From an uncultured Bacteroidota bacterium (GTDB taxonomy: Bacteria > Bacteroidota > Bacteroidia > Chitinophagales > Chitinophagaceae): 52,135 bases of DNA. Location: NCBI GenBank assembly GCA_903824725.1, contig CAIJXU010000040.1, positions 1-52,135 on the forward strand. The letters run 5' to 3'. Positions 23,902 through 33,480 of the stretch are shown here, piece after piece. Under the pieces are notes generated by a model. The model saw nothing but the letters and a program-made list of their open reading frames with translations. It was not told the origin of the DNA and made no database searches. Made by a program: the position numbers and the translations under genes. Within the stretch, counting starts at the first letter, position 1, and each line of letters opens with the position of its first letter.

Positions 23902-25195
23902 TTTCTGTTTCGTTATTTTCTTCAGGTAATTCAATATCAGTTTCCAAAGGCGCCTTGCCTTCTAATTGTTCCACATTTCGTGCAACACTTAATATTAATC
24001 CAATCGAACAACAAGTAAATATGAATGAACTTCCTCCCATGCTCACCAATGGCAAAGTCACTCCCGTCACTGGCATAATATTTACATTCACTGCCATATT
24101 TGCTATGGCTTGTATAATTAATGTAAAACTTAATCCAAGTGCTAAAAAGGCACCAAATGCATAAGGACATTTTCTAAAAATGCGTATGCATCTAAATAAA
24201 AAAACTAAGTAGATAAAAATAATAAAGGCCCCTCCAATTAATCCATATTCCTCAATAATAACCGCATAAATAAAATCATTATACGCTTGAGGTAAAAAAT
24301 TTCTTTGACGACTATTGCCTGGGCCTAATCCAAAAAAGATACCGCCATTGGCAATTGCAATTTTTGCTTGTTGAACCTGATAAGGCACTTCATTTTCCTT
24401 GGCATACATAAAATCCTGAACCCTATTTACCCATGTTCCAAATCGACCAAAACTTTTCATTGTTTCAGCCACCACAGGTTGCCCTTCTACCTTTTTGCTA
24501 GAATGCGTCGCCATGGCTACACTGATAATTAAAACAACGGGTATCATAGCCACTAATATCGTAAGTAAAATATGTTTGAAACTAACCCTTCCAATAAACA
24601 TTAATAATAAGGAAGTGGCGCCCGTTAATAATGCATTTGATAAGTTAGCAGGCATAATTAATGCACAAATAATAAATACAGGAATGATCACCGGTAAAAA
24701 TCCTTTTTTAAAATCCTTTATCACTTCTTGTTTTTTACTCAGCACCCTCGAAATGTACATAAACAAGGCTAGCTTGGCCACATCACTACTTTGAATAGTC
24801 AAATTTATAATGGGTAATTTAATCCATCTACTACCCTCATTAATTTTGGCACCAAAAAATAAAGTATAAATTAAAAGTGGGATGGATAATGCAAATAAGA
24901 TAGTTGCAATTTTAGAAAACACTGTATAATTTATTCGATGCAACCCAAAAATGACAAGCAAACCAACTAATGTGAAAATAACTTGTTTGAACAAATAGAT
25001 ACTGGTATTACCTCGATACATTTTATAAGCCAATGAACCCGTTGCACTATAAACTACTAATATAGATATCAAAGACAATACAATGACTAACCCCCAAATG
25101 TATTTATCTCCTCTGGTTCTTTGGTCTAAATGCTCTTTCATGCCTCCAATAGAAGGCATTTGCGAAAATAATTTATCAGTAGAATCGTTGAACAT
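23879..25195 (-). CDS. ftsW: Septal peptidoglycan polymerase FtsW
   Basis: SEDS-family glycosyltransferase that polymerises lipid II at the division septum with its partner FtsI. About ten hydrophobic helices are visible from residue 33 on, beginning YIWGLVIVLSLISILVVYSA. The loop ARQRNFLPQAYNDFIYA-like segment, with EEYGLIGG following it, matches the FtsW signature; NMPVTGVTLPLVSMGGSS-type sequence near the C-terminus is also typical. 438 aa. It starts 2 nt after murD and overlaps murG. Its location in the dcw cluster, directly with murG, favours FtsW over RodA. Confidence 0.94.
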   Translation of the reverse strand: MFNDSTDKLFSQMPSIGGMKEHLDQRTRGDKYIWGLVIVLSLISILVVYSATGSLAYKMYRGNTSIYLFKQVIFTLVGLLVIFGLHRINYTVFSKIATILFALSIPLLIYTLFFGAKINEGSRWIKLPIINLTIQSSDVAKLALFMYISRVLSKKQEVIKDFKKGFLPVIIPVFIICALIMPANLSNALLTGATSLLLMFIGRVSFKHILLTILVAMIPVVLIISVAMATHSSKKVEGQPVVAETMKSFGRFGTWVNRVQDFMYAKENEVPYQVQQAKIAIANGGIFFGLGPGNSRQRNFLPQAYNDFIYAVIIEEYGLIGGAFIIFIYLVFLFRCIRIFRKCPYAFGAFLALGLSFTLIIQAIANMAVNVNIMPVTGVTLPLVSMGGSSFIFTCCSIGLILSVARNVEQLEGKAPLETDIELPEENNETENVIQPTA

Positions 25196-25197
25196 AA

Positions 25198-26538
25198 TTA
25201 TAATTCTTTAACAAACGCTTTAAATTGATTGCCTCTATCTTCATAATTTTTAAACAAATCAAAACTTGCGCAGGCAGGGCTCAATAAAACAACATCGCCT
25301 TTTTCTGCTAATTTAAAAGCAGCTGTTACCGCTTTTTTTGCTGAATCGGCTTCTATCAATACTGGCACTTTGTCTCCAAAAAAGTCCATGATTTTTTTAT
25401 TTTCTGTTCCCATACAAATAATTGCTTTTACTTTATCTTTTACCAACTCAGCAATTAATTCGTAATCGTTGCCCTTGTCAACACCTCCTAAAATAAGGAC
25501 GGTTGATTTTTGCATGCTTTCCAATGCATACCAAGTACTATTCACATTGGTTGCTTTGCTGTCATTGACAAAATCAACGCCACGCACAGTCGCCACAAAT
25601 TCCATTCTGTGTTCTAAACTGTGAAAGTTACTTACGGCTTCGCGGATTTTTTCCTTTCTGATACCTAATGTGGAAGCTGCAATGCTTGCCGCCATAGTAT
25701 TATAAGCATTATGTTTCCCTTTTAAAGCGAAATCATAAATACTCATAGATACGCGTTCTTCTTGGATTTTTAACATCATTTGATCGTTTTTGATGTAGCC
25801 TCCTTTTTTTACTTCTTGTTTCATAGAAAATGGTAATGGGTTAGTATTGATGGTTAGTAGTTCTAAATGTTTAACGATGACTTCATCATCGATGCAGTAA
25901 ATAAAATAATCCTGAGCGGTTTGATTTTCAATGATTCTAAATTTGCTCTTGATATAATTTTCAAACTGGTAATTATATCTGTCCAAATGATCTTCGGTAA
26001 TGTTGAGCAAAATCGCGATATCTGGTTTGAAGTATTTGATGTCATCCAATTGAAAGGAACTTACTTCGATAATATATAAAGCCTTAGGCGCCATTGCGAT
26101 TTGACGCGCAAATGAGAAGCCAATATTACCTACCATTGCCACATCATCATTCACTAGTTGACAAATATGATACAACAAGGCGGTAGCCGTACTTTTTCCA
26201 TTACTTCCAGTGATGGCCGTAATTTTACTTGCTCCTTTATAACGATACCCAAATTCAATTTCACTAATTACCGGTATTCCTTTTGCACGTATGGCTTTAA
26301 CCATTTCATTTTTTTCTGGAATGCCTGGACTTTTCATCACTTCATCAGCAGACAATATTTTTTCAACACTATGCATGCCTGATTCAAAGGCGATATTATT
26401 TTCTTCTAATTCCTTTTGAAAATTAGCCTTAATAGCGCCGCCATCAGACACAAATACTTCGTAGCCTTTTTGTTTGGCCAACAAAGCAGTTCCAATTCCG
26501 CTTTCACCTGCACCTAATATGACTAAATTTTTTGCCAA
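25198..26538 (-). CDS. murD: UDP-N-acetylmuramoylalanine--D-glutamate ligase MurD
   Basis: Adds D-glutamate to UDP-MurNAc-L-Ala. The N-terminal domain has LVILGAGESGIGTALLA; the ATP loop is ITGSNGKSTATALL; LNITEDHLDRY and FVNDSKATNVNSTW, followed by ILGGVDKGNDY, are MurD hallmarks. 446 aa, normal length. It lies 3 nt after mraY and 2 nt before ftsW. No unusual residues were noticed in the motifs. Confidence 0.97.
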   Translation of the reverse strand: MAKNLVILGAGESGIGTALLAKQKGYEVFVSDGGAIKANFQKELEENNIAFESGMHSVEKILSADEVMKSPGIPEKNEMVKAIRAKGIPVISEIEFGYRYKGASKITAITGSNGKSTATALLYHICQLVNDDVAMVGNIGFSFARQIAMAPKALYIIEVSSFQLDDIKYFKPDIAILLNITEDHLDRYNYQFENYIKSKFRIIENQTAQDYFIYCIDDEVIVKHLELLTINTNPLPFSMKQEVKKGGYIKNDQMMLKIQEERVSMSIYDFALKGKHNAYNTMAASIAASTLGIRKEKIREAVSNFHSLEHRMEFVATVRGVDFVNDSKATNVNSTWYALESMQKSTVLILGGVDKGNDYELIAELVKDKVKAIICMGTENKKIMDFFGDKVPVLIEADSAKKAVTAAFKLAEKGDVVLLSPACASFDLFKNYEDRGNQFKAFVKEL

Positions 26539-26541
26539 TGC

Positions 26542-27855
26542 TTATCTTGTCTTTAAGGTTAATATAGAAACAACAACTAATAATATGGTTATAATCCAAA
26601 AACGAACCGCAATCTTACTCTCATGAAATCCTTTCTTTTGATAATGATGATGCAAAGGGCTCATTAAAAAAACGCGCCTACCTTCACCATATTTTTTTCG
26701 AGTATACTTGAAATAACTTACTTGAATGATAACACTCAGATTTTCAATTAAAAACACACCACAAAAAATAGGAATCAATAATTCTTTTCTTACAATAATG
26801 GCTAAAGACGCAATGATACCGCCCAATGCCAAACTGCCTGTATCTCCCATAAACACTTGTGCTGGATAAGCATTGTACCACAAAAATCCAATACAGGCCC
26901 CTACAAAAGCACCTACAAATATGGACAACTCCCCTAAATTAGGGATGTACATTACATTCAAGTAGTCTGCAAATACATAGTTACCGCTTACATAAATAAA
27001 TACGCCTAATGCTGCACCAATAATAGCACTCACTCCAGCAGCAAGCCCATCCAATCCATCTGTTAAGTTGGCGCCATTAGATACAGCTGTAATTATAAAA
27101 GTGACAATTAAAATATAAATGATCCAAGTATATTTTTCGGCACCTGGTCCTATCCAACTAATTATTTTACTATAATTAAATTCGTGATTTTTAACAAACG
27201 GAATAGTTGTAATAGGTGTTTTTACTTTCACAAAACGCCTTTCTTCACCATTAATTTTTCGAATTACAATATCGGCACCTTTAGCAATTTTTTCACCTTT
27301 CGCTAAGCTAGCCGAAACATTGGATGCAATAATTTCACGTTCCACTGTAACTGCATTGCTAAAATAAAGCGTTACGCCAATAATGATGCCTAGTCCTATT
27401 TGTCCAATAATTTTAGAAATGCCTGCTAATCCATCGCTGTTTTGTTTTTTATAAGATGCGCCTTGCGCCTGCGCTTGCTTTCTAGCTTTAATTTTAAAAT
27501 AGTCATCTAAAAAACCAATCAAACCCAACCAAACGGTACATAATATCATCAAACGGATGTAAACCTTGTCAAGGTTCGCAAACAAAAGTGTTGGAATTAA
27601 TATACTTAACAATATAATGATACCGCCCATTGTAGGTGTTCCCTTTTTTTGTTGCTCTCCTTCTAATCCTAAATCTCTAACACTTTCACCAATTTGTTTT
27701 TTCTGTAAAAATAAAATCATCTTCTTTCCATAAACCGTTGCAATAAAAAGAGATAATAAAATAGCCATGGCAATTCTTGATGTCAAAAATTGGAATACTC
27801 CTAATCCAGGAATATGAAATTGTTGATCTAACCATGAAAATAATTGATACAGCAT
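26542..27855 (-). CDS. mraY: Phospho-MurNAc-pentapeptide transferase MraY
   Basis: Integral membrane enzyme that moves phospho-MurNAc-pentapeptide onto undecaprenyl phosphate to make lipid I. About ten membrane helices are visible; [19 protein letters not shown] (the DD pair), [28 protein letters not shown] and [11 protein letters not shown] are the catalytic and substrate motifs. At 437 aa it is about 75 residues longer than E. coli MraY because of a hydrophilic insert around residues 175-225 (it includes [14 protein letters not shown]). Such an insert is common in this phylum. It starts 7 nt after murE. Confidence 0.97.
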   Translation of the reverse strand: MLYQLFSWLDQQFHIPGLGVFQFLTSRIAMAILLSLFIATVYGKKMILFLQKKQIGESVRDLGLEGEQQKKGTPTMGGIIILLSILIPTLLFANLDKVYIRLMILCTVWLGLIGFLDDYFKIKARKQAQAQGASYKKQNSDGLAGISKIIGQIGLGIIIGVTLYFSNAVTVEREIIASNVSASLAKGEKIAKGADIVIRKINGEERRFVKVKTPITTIPFVKNHEFNYSKIISWIGPGAEKYTWIIYILIVTFIITAVSNGANLTDGLDGLAAGVSAIIGAALGVFIYVSGNYVFADYLNVMYIPNLGELSIFVGAFVGACIGFLWYNAYPAQVFMGDTGSLALGGIIASLAIIVRKELLIPIFCGVFLIENLSVIIQVSYFKYTRKKYGEGRRVFLMSPLHHHYQKKGFHESKIAVRFWIITILLVVVSILTLKTR

Positions 27856-27862
27856 AGGAGGT

Positions 27863-29326
27863 TTATTTAGCTAAATCGTTGAATAAATGTTGTAATATTT
27901 TTTTATCGTCAAATTCATGTTTCACCCCTTTGATATCTTGGTATTTTTCATGCCCCTTACCCGCTATTAAAATAATATCCCCCGGCTTTGAAAAACTTAC
28001 CGCCGCCTTTATAGCCTCTCTTCGGTCAACTATATTGATATACTTTCGTTTTGCCGAACTACTTAATCCATTTTCCATATCCTTAATGATTTCATTAGGA
28101 TCTTCAGAACGTGGATTATCGCTTGTAAAAAATACTTTAGTGCTTAGGTCGCAAGCAACTTGCGCCATAATAGGTCGTTTGGTTTTATCCCTATCTCCTC
28201 CACAACCTACCACTGTGATCACATCCTCTCCCCCTTTTCTTAATTTTGCTATCGTCGTTAAAACATTTTCTAAAGCATCTGGAGTATGCGCATAATCTAC
28301 GATACCAATACGTTGATCTAGACCAATGATATAATCAAATCGACCTTCCGCTCCAGTCAAAGCACTTAAAATGGTTAATACTTGTTCCGATTTTTCCCCT
28401 AATTGAATGGCAACTCCATAAACAGCTAAAAAATTATATGCATTAAATATGCCAATTAAACGACAATGTACTTCTAGGTCATTCACCAATAATACCAAAC
28501 CATTTAATTGATTTTCTAAAATTTTTCCTTTGTATGTTGCTGGCGCATGCAATGCATAAGTAAGTTTTTTCGCCTTTGTACTAGTCAACATCGCAGCTCC
28601 ATTTTTATCGTCCAAATTGGATAAAGCAAATGCCGTGCTAGACAAATGATCAAAAAATGTTTTTTTAGCTTCTAAATAAGCTTCAAAGGTTTTATGATAA
28701 TCCAAATGATCATGTGTAATATTTGTAAATACCCCACCTAAAAAATGCAACCCCGTAGTACGATGTTGGTGGATCGCATGACTACTCACTTCCATAAATA
28801 CATGCGTACAACCCGCTTTAACCATTTGATCTAGTAAGGCATTTAAATGTATCGCATCTGGAGTAGTATGCGTTGAAGGAACAATGGTATCGCCGATATG
28901 ATTCTCCACCGTACTTATTAATCCGCAAGAGTATCCTAGGCCTTTAAATAATTTAAACAACAATGTAGCTACCGTTGTTTTTCCATTGGTACCTGTTACA
29001 CCTATTAATTTCATTTTTTGAGAGGGTGCATCATAGTACTGATGTGCCATGATGGCCACCGCTTCTTGCGCATTGGCCACCGCTATGTAAGTAATATTTT
29101 CGACTAGATTAACGGGCATCACTTCGCAAATAATAACGCTCGCTCCCTTAGTGATTGCAGTTTCAATAAAACTATGCCCGTCTACTTTTAAACCTTTGAT
29201 AGCTACAAAAACAGTTCCTTGAGTTACTTGTCTAGAATCAATTTGAATATCATGAATGAATTGTTCCGTGCTTCCAATCACTTGTCTTAGCGAGACACCA
29301 AATAATATGTTTTGTAATTGGATCAT
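27863..29326 (-). CDS. murE: UDP-MurNAc-tripeptide synthetase MurE (meso-DAP type)
   Basis: Adds the third stem residue to UDP-MurNAc-L-Ala-D-Glu. ATP loop [45 protein letters not shown] and [14 protein letters not shown] are clear. The substrate motif reads DNPR (in [11 protein letters not shown]), which in characterised MurE proteins selects meso-diaminopimelate; lysine-adding enzymes differ here. The peptidoglycan is therefore predicted to be the A1gamma DAP type. 487 aa. The ATG overlaps the last base of the ftsI stop codon, so translation is probably coupled. Confidence 0.97.
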   Translation of the reverse strand: MIQLQNILFGVSLRQVIGSTEQFIHDIQIDSRQVTQGTVFVAIKGLKVDGHSFIETAITKGASVIICEVMPVNLVENITYIAVANAQEAVAIMAHQYYDAPSQKMKLIGVTGTNGKTTVATLLFKLFKGLGYSCGLISTVENHIGDTIVPSTHTTPDAIHLNALLDQMVKAGCTHVFMEVSSHAIHQHRTTGLHFLGGVFTNITHDHLDYHKTFEAYLEAKKTFFDHLSSTAFALSNLDDKNGAAMLTSTKAKKLTYALHAPATYKGKILENQLNGLVLLVNDLEVHCRLIGIFNAYNFLAVYGVAIQLGEKSEQVLTILSALTGAEGRFDYIIGLDQRIGIVDYAHTPDALENVLTTIAKLRKGGEDVITVVGCGGDRDKTKRPIMAQVACDLSTKVFFTSDNPRSEDPNEIIKDMENGLSSSAKRKYINIVDRREAIKAAVSFSKPGDIILIAGKGHEKYQDIKGVKHEFDDKKILQHLFNDLAK

Positions 29327-31440
29327 TAATTTAATTCAATTTGAATTTGTTGTCCTTTGGTGATATAAGCCCCTTGTGCAATACTTTGTTTTATTACCTT
29401 TCCTTTTCCTATAGTTCGGACCATCAAACCTCTTTTTTCACATAACCATAATGCATCTTGCAACTTAAGACCACTGATATCAGGCATGGTCGTATCTGAA
29501 ATCACCTGTTGTCTACTTATCGCATTCACTCCTACTCCATTTAATTTAACCCAATCAGAAGCAGCAGTCGTTGAATCTTTATATGGAATTGCTAATTGCT
29601 TTGCAATATGTTGTAAGGAAATTTTTGAAATTGAATAATTATATAACTGACTATCTTTTACATTAAATACAGGTGCGATATTTAATTTATTTTGGATATA
29701 AGTGGAATACAATCGATCAGAAATCTCTTTAAATACAGGCCCTGCAACACTTGCACCAAAATGATTTAATGCTTTTGGATGATTAATGATGATCACAGCA
29801 ATGGTATATTGAGGATTTTCGGCTGGGAAATAGCCTACAAAAGAAGATTGAAATATAGATTCACTATACGCTTTGCTACCATTCGCCACCAATGCTGTCC
29901 CTGTTTTACCGGCTACTTTATATAAACTATTCGCAAATAATTTTTTTGCAGTGCCATTGGTACAAACTCCTTCTAAAGCAATATGTAAATCTCTAATCGT
30001 AGTAGGCTTACACAATTGCGCATTGTATACAGTCGGCGAAAATGTTTTTATGATTCGGCCTTCTTCCTTAATAGCATTTACTAAGTATGGCTTCATCATC
30101 ACTCCATTATTAGCAATGGCATTGTATAAATTCAATGTTTGAATTGGTGCAATAGCAATACCATATCCAAAACCCATCCAAGGCAGCGTGGTTGGACCAT
30201 ATAAAGCATCTCCTTGCTTTGTAATTTGAGGCCTTCCTTCACCCATTAAATCAATACCCGAAGTACTGTCTAATCTTAATTTTGATAAATGCTTATAATA
30301 CGCGCCTGCATTATTTAAATAATTGGAGACAATAATTTTTGCCATCCCTACATTTGAACTTTCTTCAAAAGCTTCTAATACAGTAACTTCATGCTTGCCA
30401 TGGGTTTCAGCATCTTTTACCATTCTTCCCGCATAACTCCATAAACCGCCTTCTATATCTAATTTTGAATTTAAATTTAATTTGCCATCCTCTAATGCAG
30501 ATAATAATGTGACCAATTTAAAAGTAGATCCTGGTTCTGTAACCCTAGTGGCGTAATTCAAATCCTCGGTATATTTTCCTTCACCTATTTTTCCTAGGTT
30601 AGCAATCGCTTTTATCTTTCCAGTTTTAACTTCCATCACCATGGCCACACCCGTTTGAGCATTATTTTTAATCATCATACTCATGAGTGCTTTCTCAGTC
30701 ACTTCCTGAATAAAAACATCAATCGTACTTACAATATCCTTCCCTGTTTCTGGCGCTATCTCAAATTCGCCTTCTTGAACAGGTACTGTTACTCCGCCCG
30801 CAATTGCTCTAACTAATTGTCGACCATTACGTCCGTTTAAAACAGTGTCATAAGACTTTTCAAGACCTACTTTATTTTCATCTCTTGCCAAACCAATAGT
30901 ACGATACCCAATATTTTCATAAGGATTTAATCTAAAGTTTTTTTCTTGGGCAATCATGCCGCTTTTATAACGCCCTAAACGGAACATTGGAAACTTGATC
31001 AAGGTTAAGTACTCTCGATAATCTATTTTTTTTCTTAGTTCATAGTTTCCTTCACTGATCTCATAAGCTTTTGTTAATTCATTTTTATAAGTATCGGCCG
31101 ATTTGTCTTTAAATAAATTAGCCAAGGAAATACTTAATGAATCAATGTTTTCTCTGAATAATTTTCCACTTTTTTCATGCAAAGGCTCTACCCTAAAATC
31201 AATGTAAATATCAAACTTGGGCATATTGGTACTTAACATTTGTCCATCCTCGCTATAAATGGTACCTCTTGCAGCAGGTAGTTCAATAATGCGTTGATGT
31301 AAACTGTCACTTAATCCTCTCCAGTATTTTCCTTGTACTTGTTGAATATAAAACGCCTTACCTAAAATGGCAATACATACTATGGTTATTAAAATATAAC
31401 TTAAGTAAACCCTCCATAATATGTCGCGTTTTACATCCAT
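29326..31440 (-). CDS. ftsI: Septal transpeptidase FtsI (PBP3) with a C-terminal PASTA domain
   Basis: Class B penicillin-binding protein that cross-links septal peptidoglycan with FtsW. One N-terminal membrane helix (about residues 10-30), the dimerisation domain (about 50-220), then the transpeptidase domain with active-site Ser305 in PGSTFK, the SSN triad (about residue 360, ESSNVGM) and the KTG triad near 512 (AGKTGTAL). The last 60 residues form a PASTA repeat (MPDISGLKLQDALWLCEK). 704 aa is large but normal for Bacteroidota. Start and stop overlap neighbours ftsL and murE by one base each. Confidence 0.96.
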   Translation of the reverse strand: MDVKRDILWRVYLSYILITIVCIAILGKAFYIQQVQGKYWRGLSDSLHQRIIELPAARGTIYSEDGQMLSTNMPKFDIYIDFRVEPLHEKSGKLFRENIDSLSISLANLFKDKSADTYKNELTKAYEISEGNYELRKKIDYREYLTLIKFPMFRLGRYKSGMIAQEKNFRLNPYENIGYRTIGLARDENKVGLEKSYDTVLNGRNGRQLVRAIAGGVTVPVQEGEFEIAPETGKDIVSTIDVFIQEVTEKALMSMMIKNNAQTGVAMVMEVKTGKIKAIANLGKIGEGKYTEDLNYATRVTEPGSTFKLVTLLSALEDGKLNLNSKLDIEGGLWSYAGRMVKDAETHGKHEVTVLEAFEESSNVGMAKIIVSNYLNNAGAYYKHLSKLRLDSTSGIDLMGEGRPQITKQGDALYGPTTLPWMGFGYGIAIAPIQTLNLYNAIANNGVMMKPYLVNAIKEEGRIIKTFSPTVYNAQLCKPTTIRDLHIALEGVCTNGTAKKLFANSLYKVAGKTGTALVANGSKAYSESIFQSSFVGYFPAENPQYTIAVIIINHPKALNHFGASVAGPVFKEISDRLYSTYIQNKLNIAPVFNVKDSQLYNYSISKISLQHIAKQLAIPYKDSTTAASDWVKLNGVGVNAISRQQVISDTTMPDISGLKLQDALWLCEKRGLMVRTIGKGKVIKQSIAQGAYITKGQQIQIELN

Positions 31441-31802
31441 TAGTTGATGGTGTCTTTTTGATTAGTTATGATTGAAGAAAATCTTTTTTCTAAGACCAAT
31501 CGGATGGGCATTTCTTTTGCAACGACTAAACCATAGGGTGCCACTTCATTTTCAATTTCAATGGCCCTGCTGCGACGCATTAATTCAGACTTTATAGTCT
31601 TATATTCAAACTGCAACTCCTTAAGCTCCTTTTGAGTCGCATTAATTTTTCTAATTGTTTTATCGGCTAAATGTCCATTCGCAATGTAGAGGATTGCTAA
31701 AAATGCCAAGAACAAAAACAGACTAATGTTCATGACAATCCATTGATAATTAAGGATGCTTTTGATAGCTCCTTTTGGATTTGGGTTAACGGGTACGGAC
31801 AT
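31440..31802 (-). CDS. ftsL: FtsL-like cell division protein
   Basis: Small bitopic membrane protein (120 aa) in the ftsL position between rsmH and ftsI. A hydrophilic N-terminus is followed by one helix (about residues 22-43, NISLFLFLAFLAILYIANG) and a periplasmic coiled coil (KINATQKELKELQFEYKTI). FtsL sequences diverge strongly, so the call depends on topology, length and synteny. The ATG at 31802 lies 5 nt after the rsmH stop. An in-frame ATG at 31910 would overlap rsmH by about 100 nt and adds an Arg/Lys/Cys-rich stretch that is clearly rsmH read in another frame. Confidence 0.85.
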   Translation of the reverse strand: MSVPVNPNPKGAIKSILNYQWIVMNISLFLFLAFLAILYIANGHLADKTIRKINATQKELKELQFEYKTIKSELMRRSRAIEIENEVAPYGLVVAKEMPIRLVLEKRFSSIITNQKDTIN

Positions 31803-31807
31803 ACTAC

Positions 31808-32761
31808 TTATAATCTTTCGGCAGCACGCATTTTTGCGCTTCTGCTTCGATTGTTTTCTTTCATTTCTTTTTCGGAAGCCACTACCGGTTTTTTTGTAAT
31901 GATCTTCCAAAACTTTTCCTTTTCTACTGATAAAAAAGGATTCAACTCATGCTCTTCTTCCTGTGCCACTTTAAAAGCGTTTTTCACCAAACGATCTTCG
32001 ATCGAATGAAAAGTGATCACTACTGCTCGACCACCCGGCTTAATGACTGGCTTTAATTGTTCTAAAAAATCTTTTAATGCCTCCATCTCCTCATTCACTT
32101 CAATTCTAATGGCCTGAAAAACTTGTGCCCAATATTTATTCGGATTCCCTTTCACCACAGGTGCAATAAGCAACTTGAAATCCTGAACAGTATTCAATTT
32201 TAAATGTGAACGATGTGAAACAATATGTTTTGCAATGGTTTTCGAATTAGAAACCTCACCATATTGTTCAAACATTTTATGTAATGCAGATTCATCATAG
32301 CTTTCAATGACTTGCTTTGCGGTTTTTTGCTGGCGCTGATCCATGCGCATATCAAATGGGCCATCAAATCTTGTTGAAAAACCCCTAGATCCTTCATCAA
32401 ATTGATGACTACTAACACCTAAGTCGGCTAATACCCCATCTACTTGATCAATTTTATTTAAACGCAAAAAGCGTTGCAAGTATCTAAAATTTTCAGGTAT
32501 GAAAACAATTCGATTGTCATTAGGTAAATTATTTTTAGCATCCGCGTCTTGATCAAAAGCAATGAGCTTTCCTTTAGGACCTAATTTTGATAATATACCT
32601 CTGCTATGACCGCCTCCACCAAAAGTGGCATCTACATATATGCCATTAGGTATGATATGAAGATGTTCGATTGTTTCATTAAATAAGACAGGGATATGAT
32701 AATCCGACGAAAAAGCTTCCACGGACGATGCAACTATATCATTTTTTTGATTTTGCATCAT
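31808..32761 (-). CDS. rsmH: 16S rRNA (cytosine-1402-N4)-methyltransferase RsmH
   Basis: SAM-dependent methylation of C1402 in the decoding centre of 16S rRNA. The start HIPVLFNETIEHL, the SAM loop DATFGGGGHS, LADLGVSSHQFD, RGFSTRFDGPFDMRM and VVITFHSIEDRLVK are family signatures. 317 aa, normal length. It follows mraZ by 7 nt and precedes ftsL by 5 nt, the classical start of dcw clusters. Formerly called MraW. Confidence 0.97.
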   Translation of the reverse strand: MMQNQKNDIVASSVEAFSSDYHIPVLFNETIEHLHIIPNGIYVDATFGGGGHSRGILSKLGPKGKLIAFDQDADAKNNLPNDNRIVFIPENFRYLQRFLRLNKIDQVDGVLADLGVSSHQFDEGSRGFSTRFDGPFDMRMDQRQQKTAKQVIESYDESALHKMFEQYGEVSNSKTIAKHIVSHRSHLKLNTVQDFKLLIAPVVKGNPNKYWAQVFQAIRIEVNEEMEALKDFLEQLKPVIKPGGRAVVITFHSIEDRLVKNAFKVAQEEEHELNPFLSVEKEKFWKIITKKPVVASEKEMKENNRSRSAKMRAAERL

Positions 32762-32768
32762 GGATAAC

Positions 32769-33227
32769 TTAGTCTTGTTTTTTAATTCCTGCCATTACTT
32801 CCTGCGCTAGATTACTAAATTCATCTGCAGAGAAATCTTCAAAGAGCTGTTTGTACTTACTTGCATCCCAAATTTCAAAACGATCCAATGCTGCTGCCAA
32901 AACAATTTCTTTACCTGGCAAAGCAAACTCCCTTAATGTGGGTGGTAATAAAATACGACCTGCGCCATCTAATTCAACCTCGGTGGCACCTCCCAAAAAT
33001 TGACGACGAAACTGTCTCACTTTTGGATCAAAATCATTCAATTGGCTAATACGATCTAAAATAGCTTGCCAGCTTTTTATTGGATAAAGTGTCAAACACT
33101 TCTCAAACCCCCTACTCACAATAAAATGCGTCTCTCCTTCAGCTAGCTGCTTTTTCAAGCTGCCAGGAAGCAGAAAACGACCTTTCGTGTCGATGGTTGA
33201 TTGATATTCTCCGTGAAAGCCTGTCAT
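32769..33227 (-). CDS. mraZ: Transcriptional regulator MraZ
   Basis: DNA-binding regulator of the dcw cluster; MraZ forms rings and binds a tandem array of short boxes upstream of its own gene. Two AbrB-like half-repeats are visible, STIDTKGRFLLPGSLKKQL near the N-terminus and ELDGAGRILLPPTLREF in the second half, each with the D-x-x-GR-x-LLP signature. 152 aa, normal length. It is the first gene of the 16.6-kb cluster. Four GTG-centred boxes with exact 10-bp spacing lie 25-60 nt upstream and fit known MraZ operators, so autoregulation is likely. Confidence 0.96.
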   Translation of the reverse strand: MTGFHGEYQSTIDTKGRFLLPGSLKKQLAEGETHFIVSRGFEKCLTLYPIKSWQAILDRISQLNDFDPKVRQFRRQFLGGATEVELDGAGRILLPPTLREFALPGKEIVLAAALDRFEIWDASKYKQLFEDFSADEFSNLAQEVMAGIKKQD

Positions 33228-33251
33228 TGTTAATAATTAGAGTGTTTTTTA

Positions 33252-33287
33252 CCACTTGTTCACACAAATTAACACATTTTACCACTT
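33252..33287 (-). promoter_or_regulatory. Putative MraZ operator: four boxes with a 10-bp period
   Basis: On the minus strand the boxes AAGTGG (33287-33282), ATGTGT (33277-33272), TTGTGT (33267-33262) and AAGTGG (33257-33252) are each separated by 4 nt, so GTG recurs every 10 bp. The format NNNGTG(G/T)-N3 equals the box described for mycoplasma MraZ and parallels the TGGG-N-N5 array of E. coli. The array ends 25 nt before the mraZ ATG. Confidence 0.75.
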
Positions 33288-33299
33288 TTAAAGGCCAAA
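33265..33299 (-). promoter_or_regulatory. Possible mraZ promoter overlapping the operator
   Basis: On the minus strand TTTG (33299-33296), a 23-nt spacer and TTAATTTG (33272-33265, one mismatch to TAnnTTTG) give a candidate promoter about 37 nt before mraZ. It overlaps operator boxes 1 to 3. Confidence 0.4.
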
Positions 33300-33312
33300 T
33301 GACCCCTTCTAG

Positions 33313-33414
33313 TTTTCCACAAGTAATAAACCATGCTGAAAATCAATGCAGTAAAGAGAAATAGTCAAATTTTACCTGAATTCTTAAAAAATGAGTGTTG
33401 ATCACTGTGGAAAA
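33313..33414. repeat. Inverted pair of DnaA-box-like nonamers
   Basis: TTTTCCACA at 33313-33321 and its reverse complement TGTGGAAAA at 33406-33414 each differ by one base from the DnaA box TTATCCACA. They face each other across 84 bp. Confidence 0.4.
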
Positions 33415-33463
33415 CCCCTAAAATTGGGTGCATAACCAGTGAATAAGCGTGAAAATCAATGCA
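33337..33463 (+). repeat. 14-bp direct repeat TGAAAATCAATGCA
   Basis: Exact copies at 33337-33350 and 33450-33463, 113 bp apart, in the mraZ/queA intergenic region. They are candidate binding sites for an unknown regulator; the second lies just before the predicted promoter box of the QueA-family gene. Confidence 0.6.
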
Positions 33464-33480
33464 ATATGTACCTTTACAGC

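Larger units (their letters stand above)
33228..33480. promoter_or_regulatory. Divergent mraZ/queA control region
   Basis: This 253-bp gap is the longest in the window. From the mraZ side it holds a four-box MraZ-like operator (33252-33287), TTTTCCACA at 33313-33321, TGAAAATCAATGCA at 33337-33350, an inverted TGTGGAAAA at 33406-33414, and a second TGAAAATCAATGCA at 33450-33463. A TACCTTTA box at 33469-33476 lies 4 nt before the QueA-family start. No open frame worth reporting is present. Confidence 0.75.

Noticed and set aside
31803..31910. Longer FtsL starting at 31910
   Set aside because: The extra residues are the end of rsmH read in another frame; the ATG at 31802 follows the rsmH stop by 5 nt.
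33228..33480. Possible replication origin because of two DnaA-like nonamers
   Set aside because: Only two imperfect boxes, no cluster, and no dnaA, dnaN or other origin-linked gene nearby. A regulatory role is more likely.
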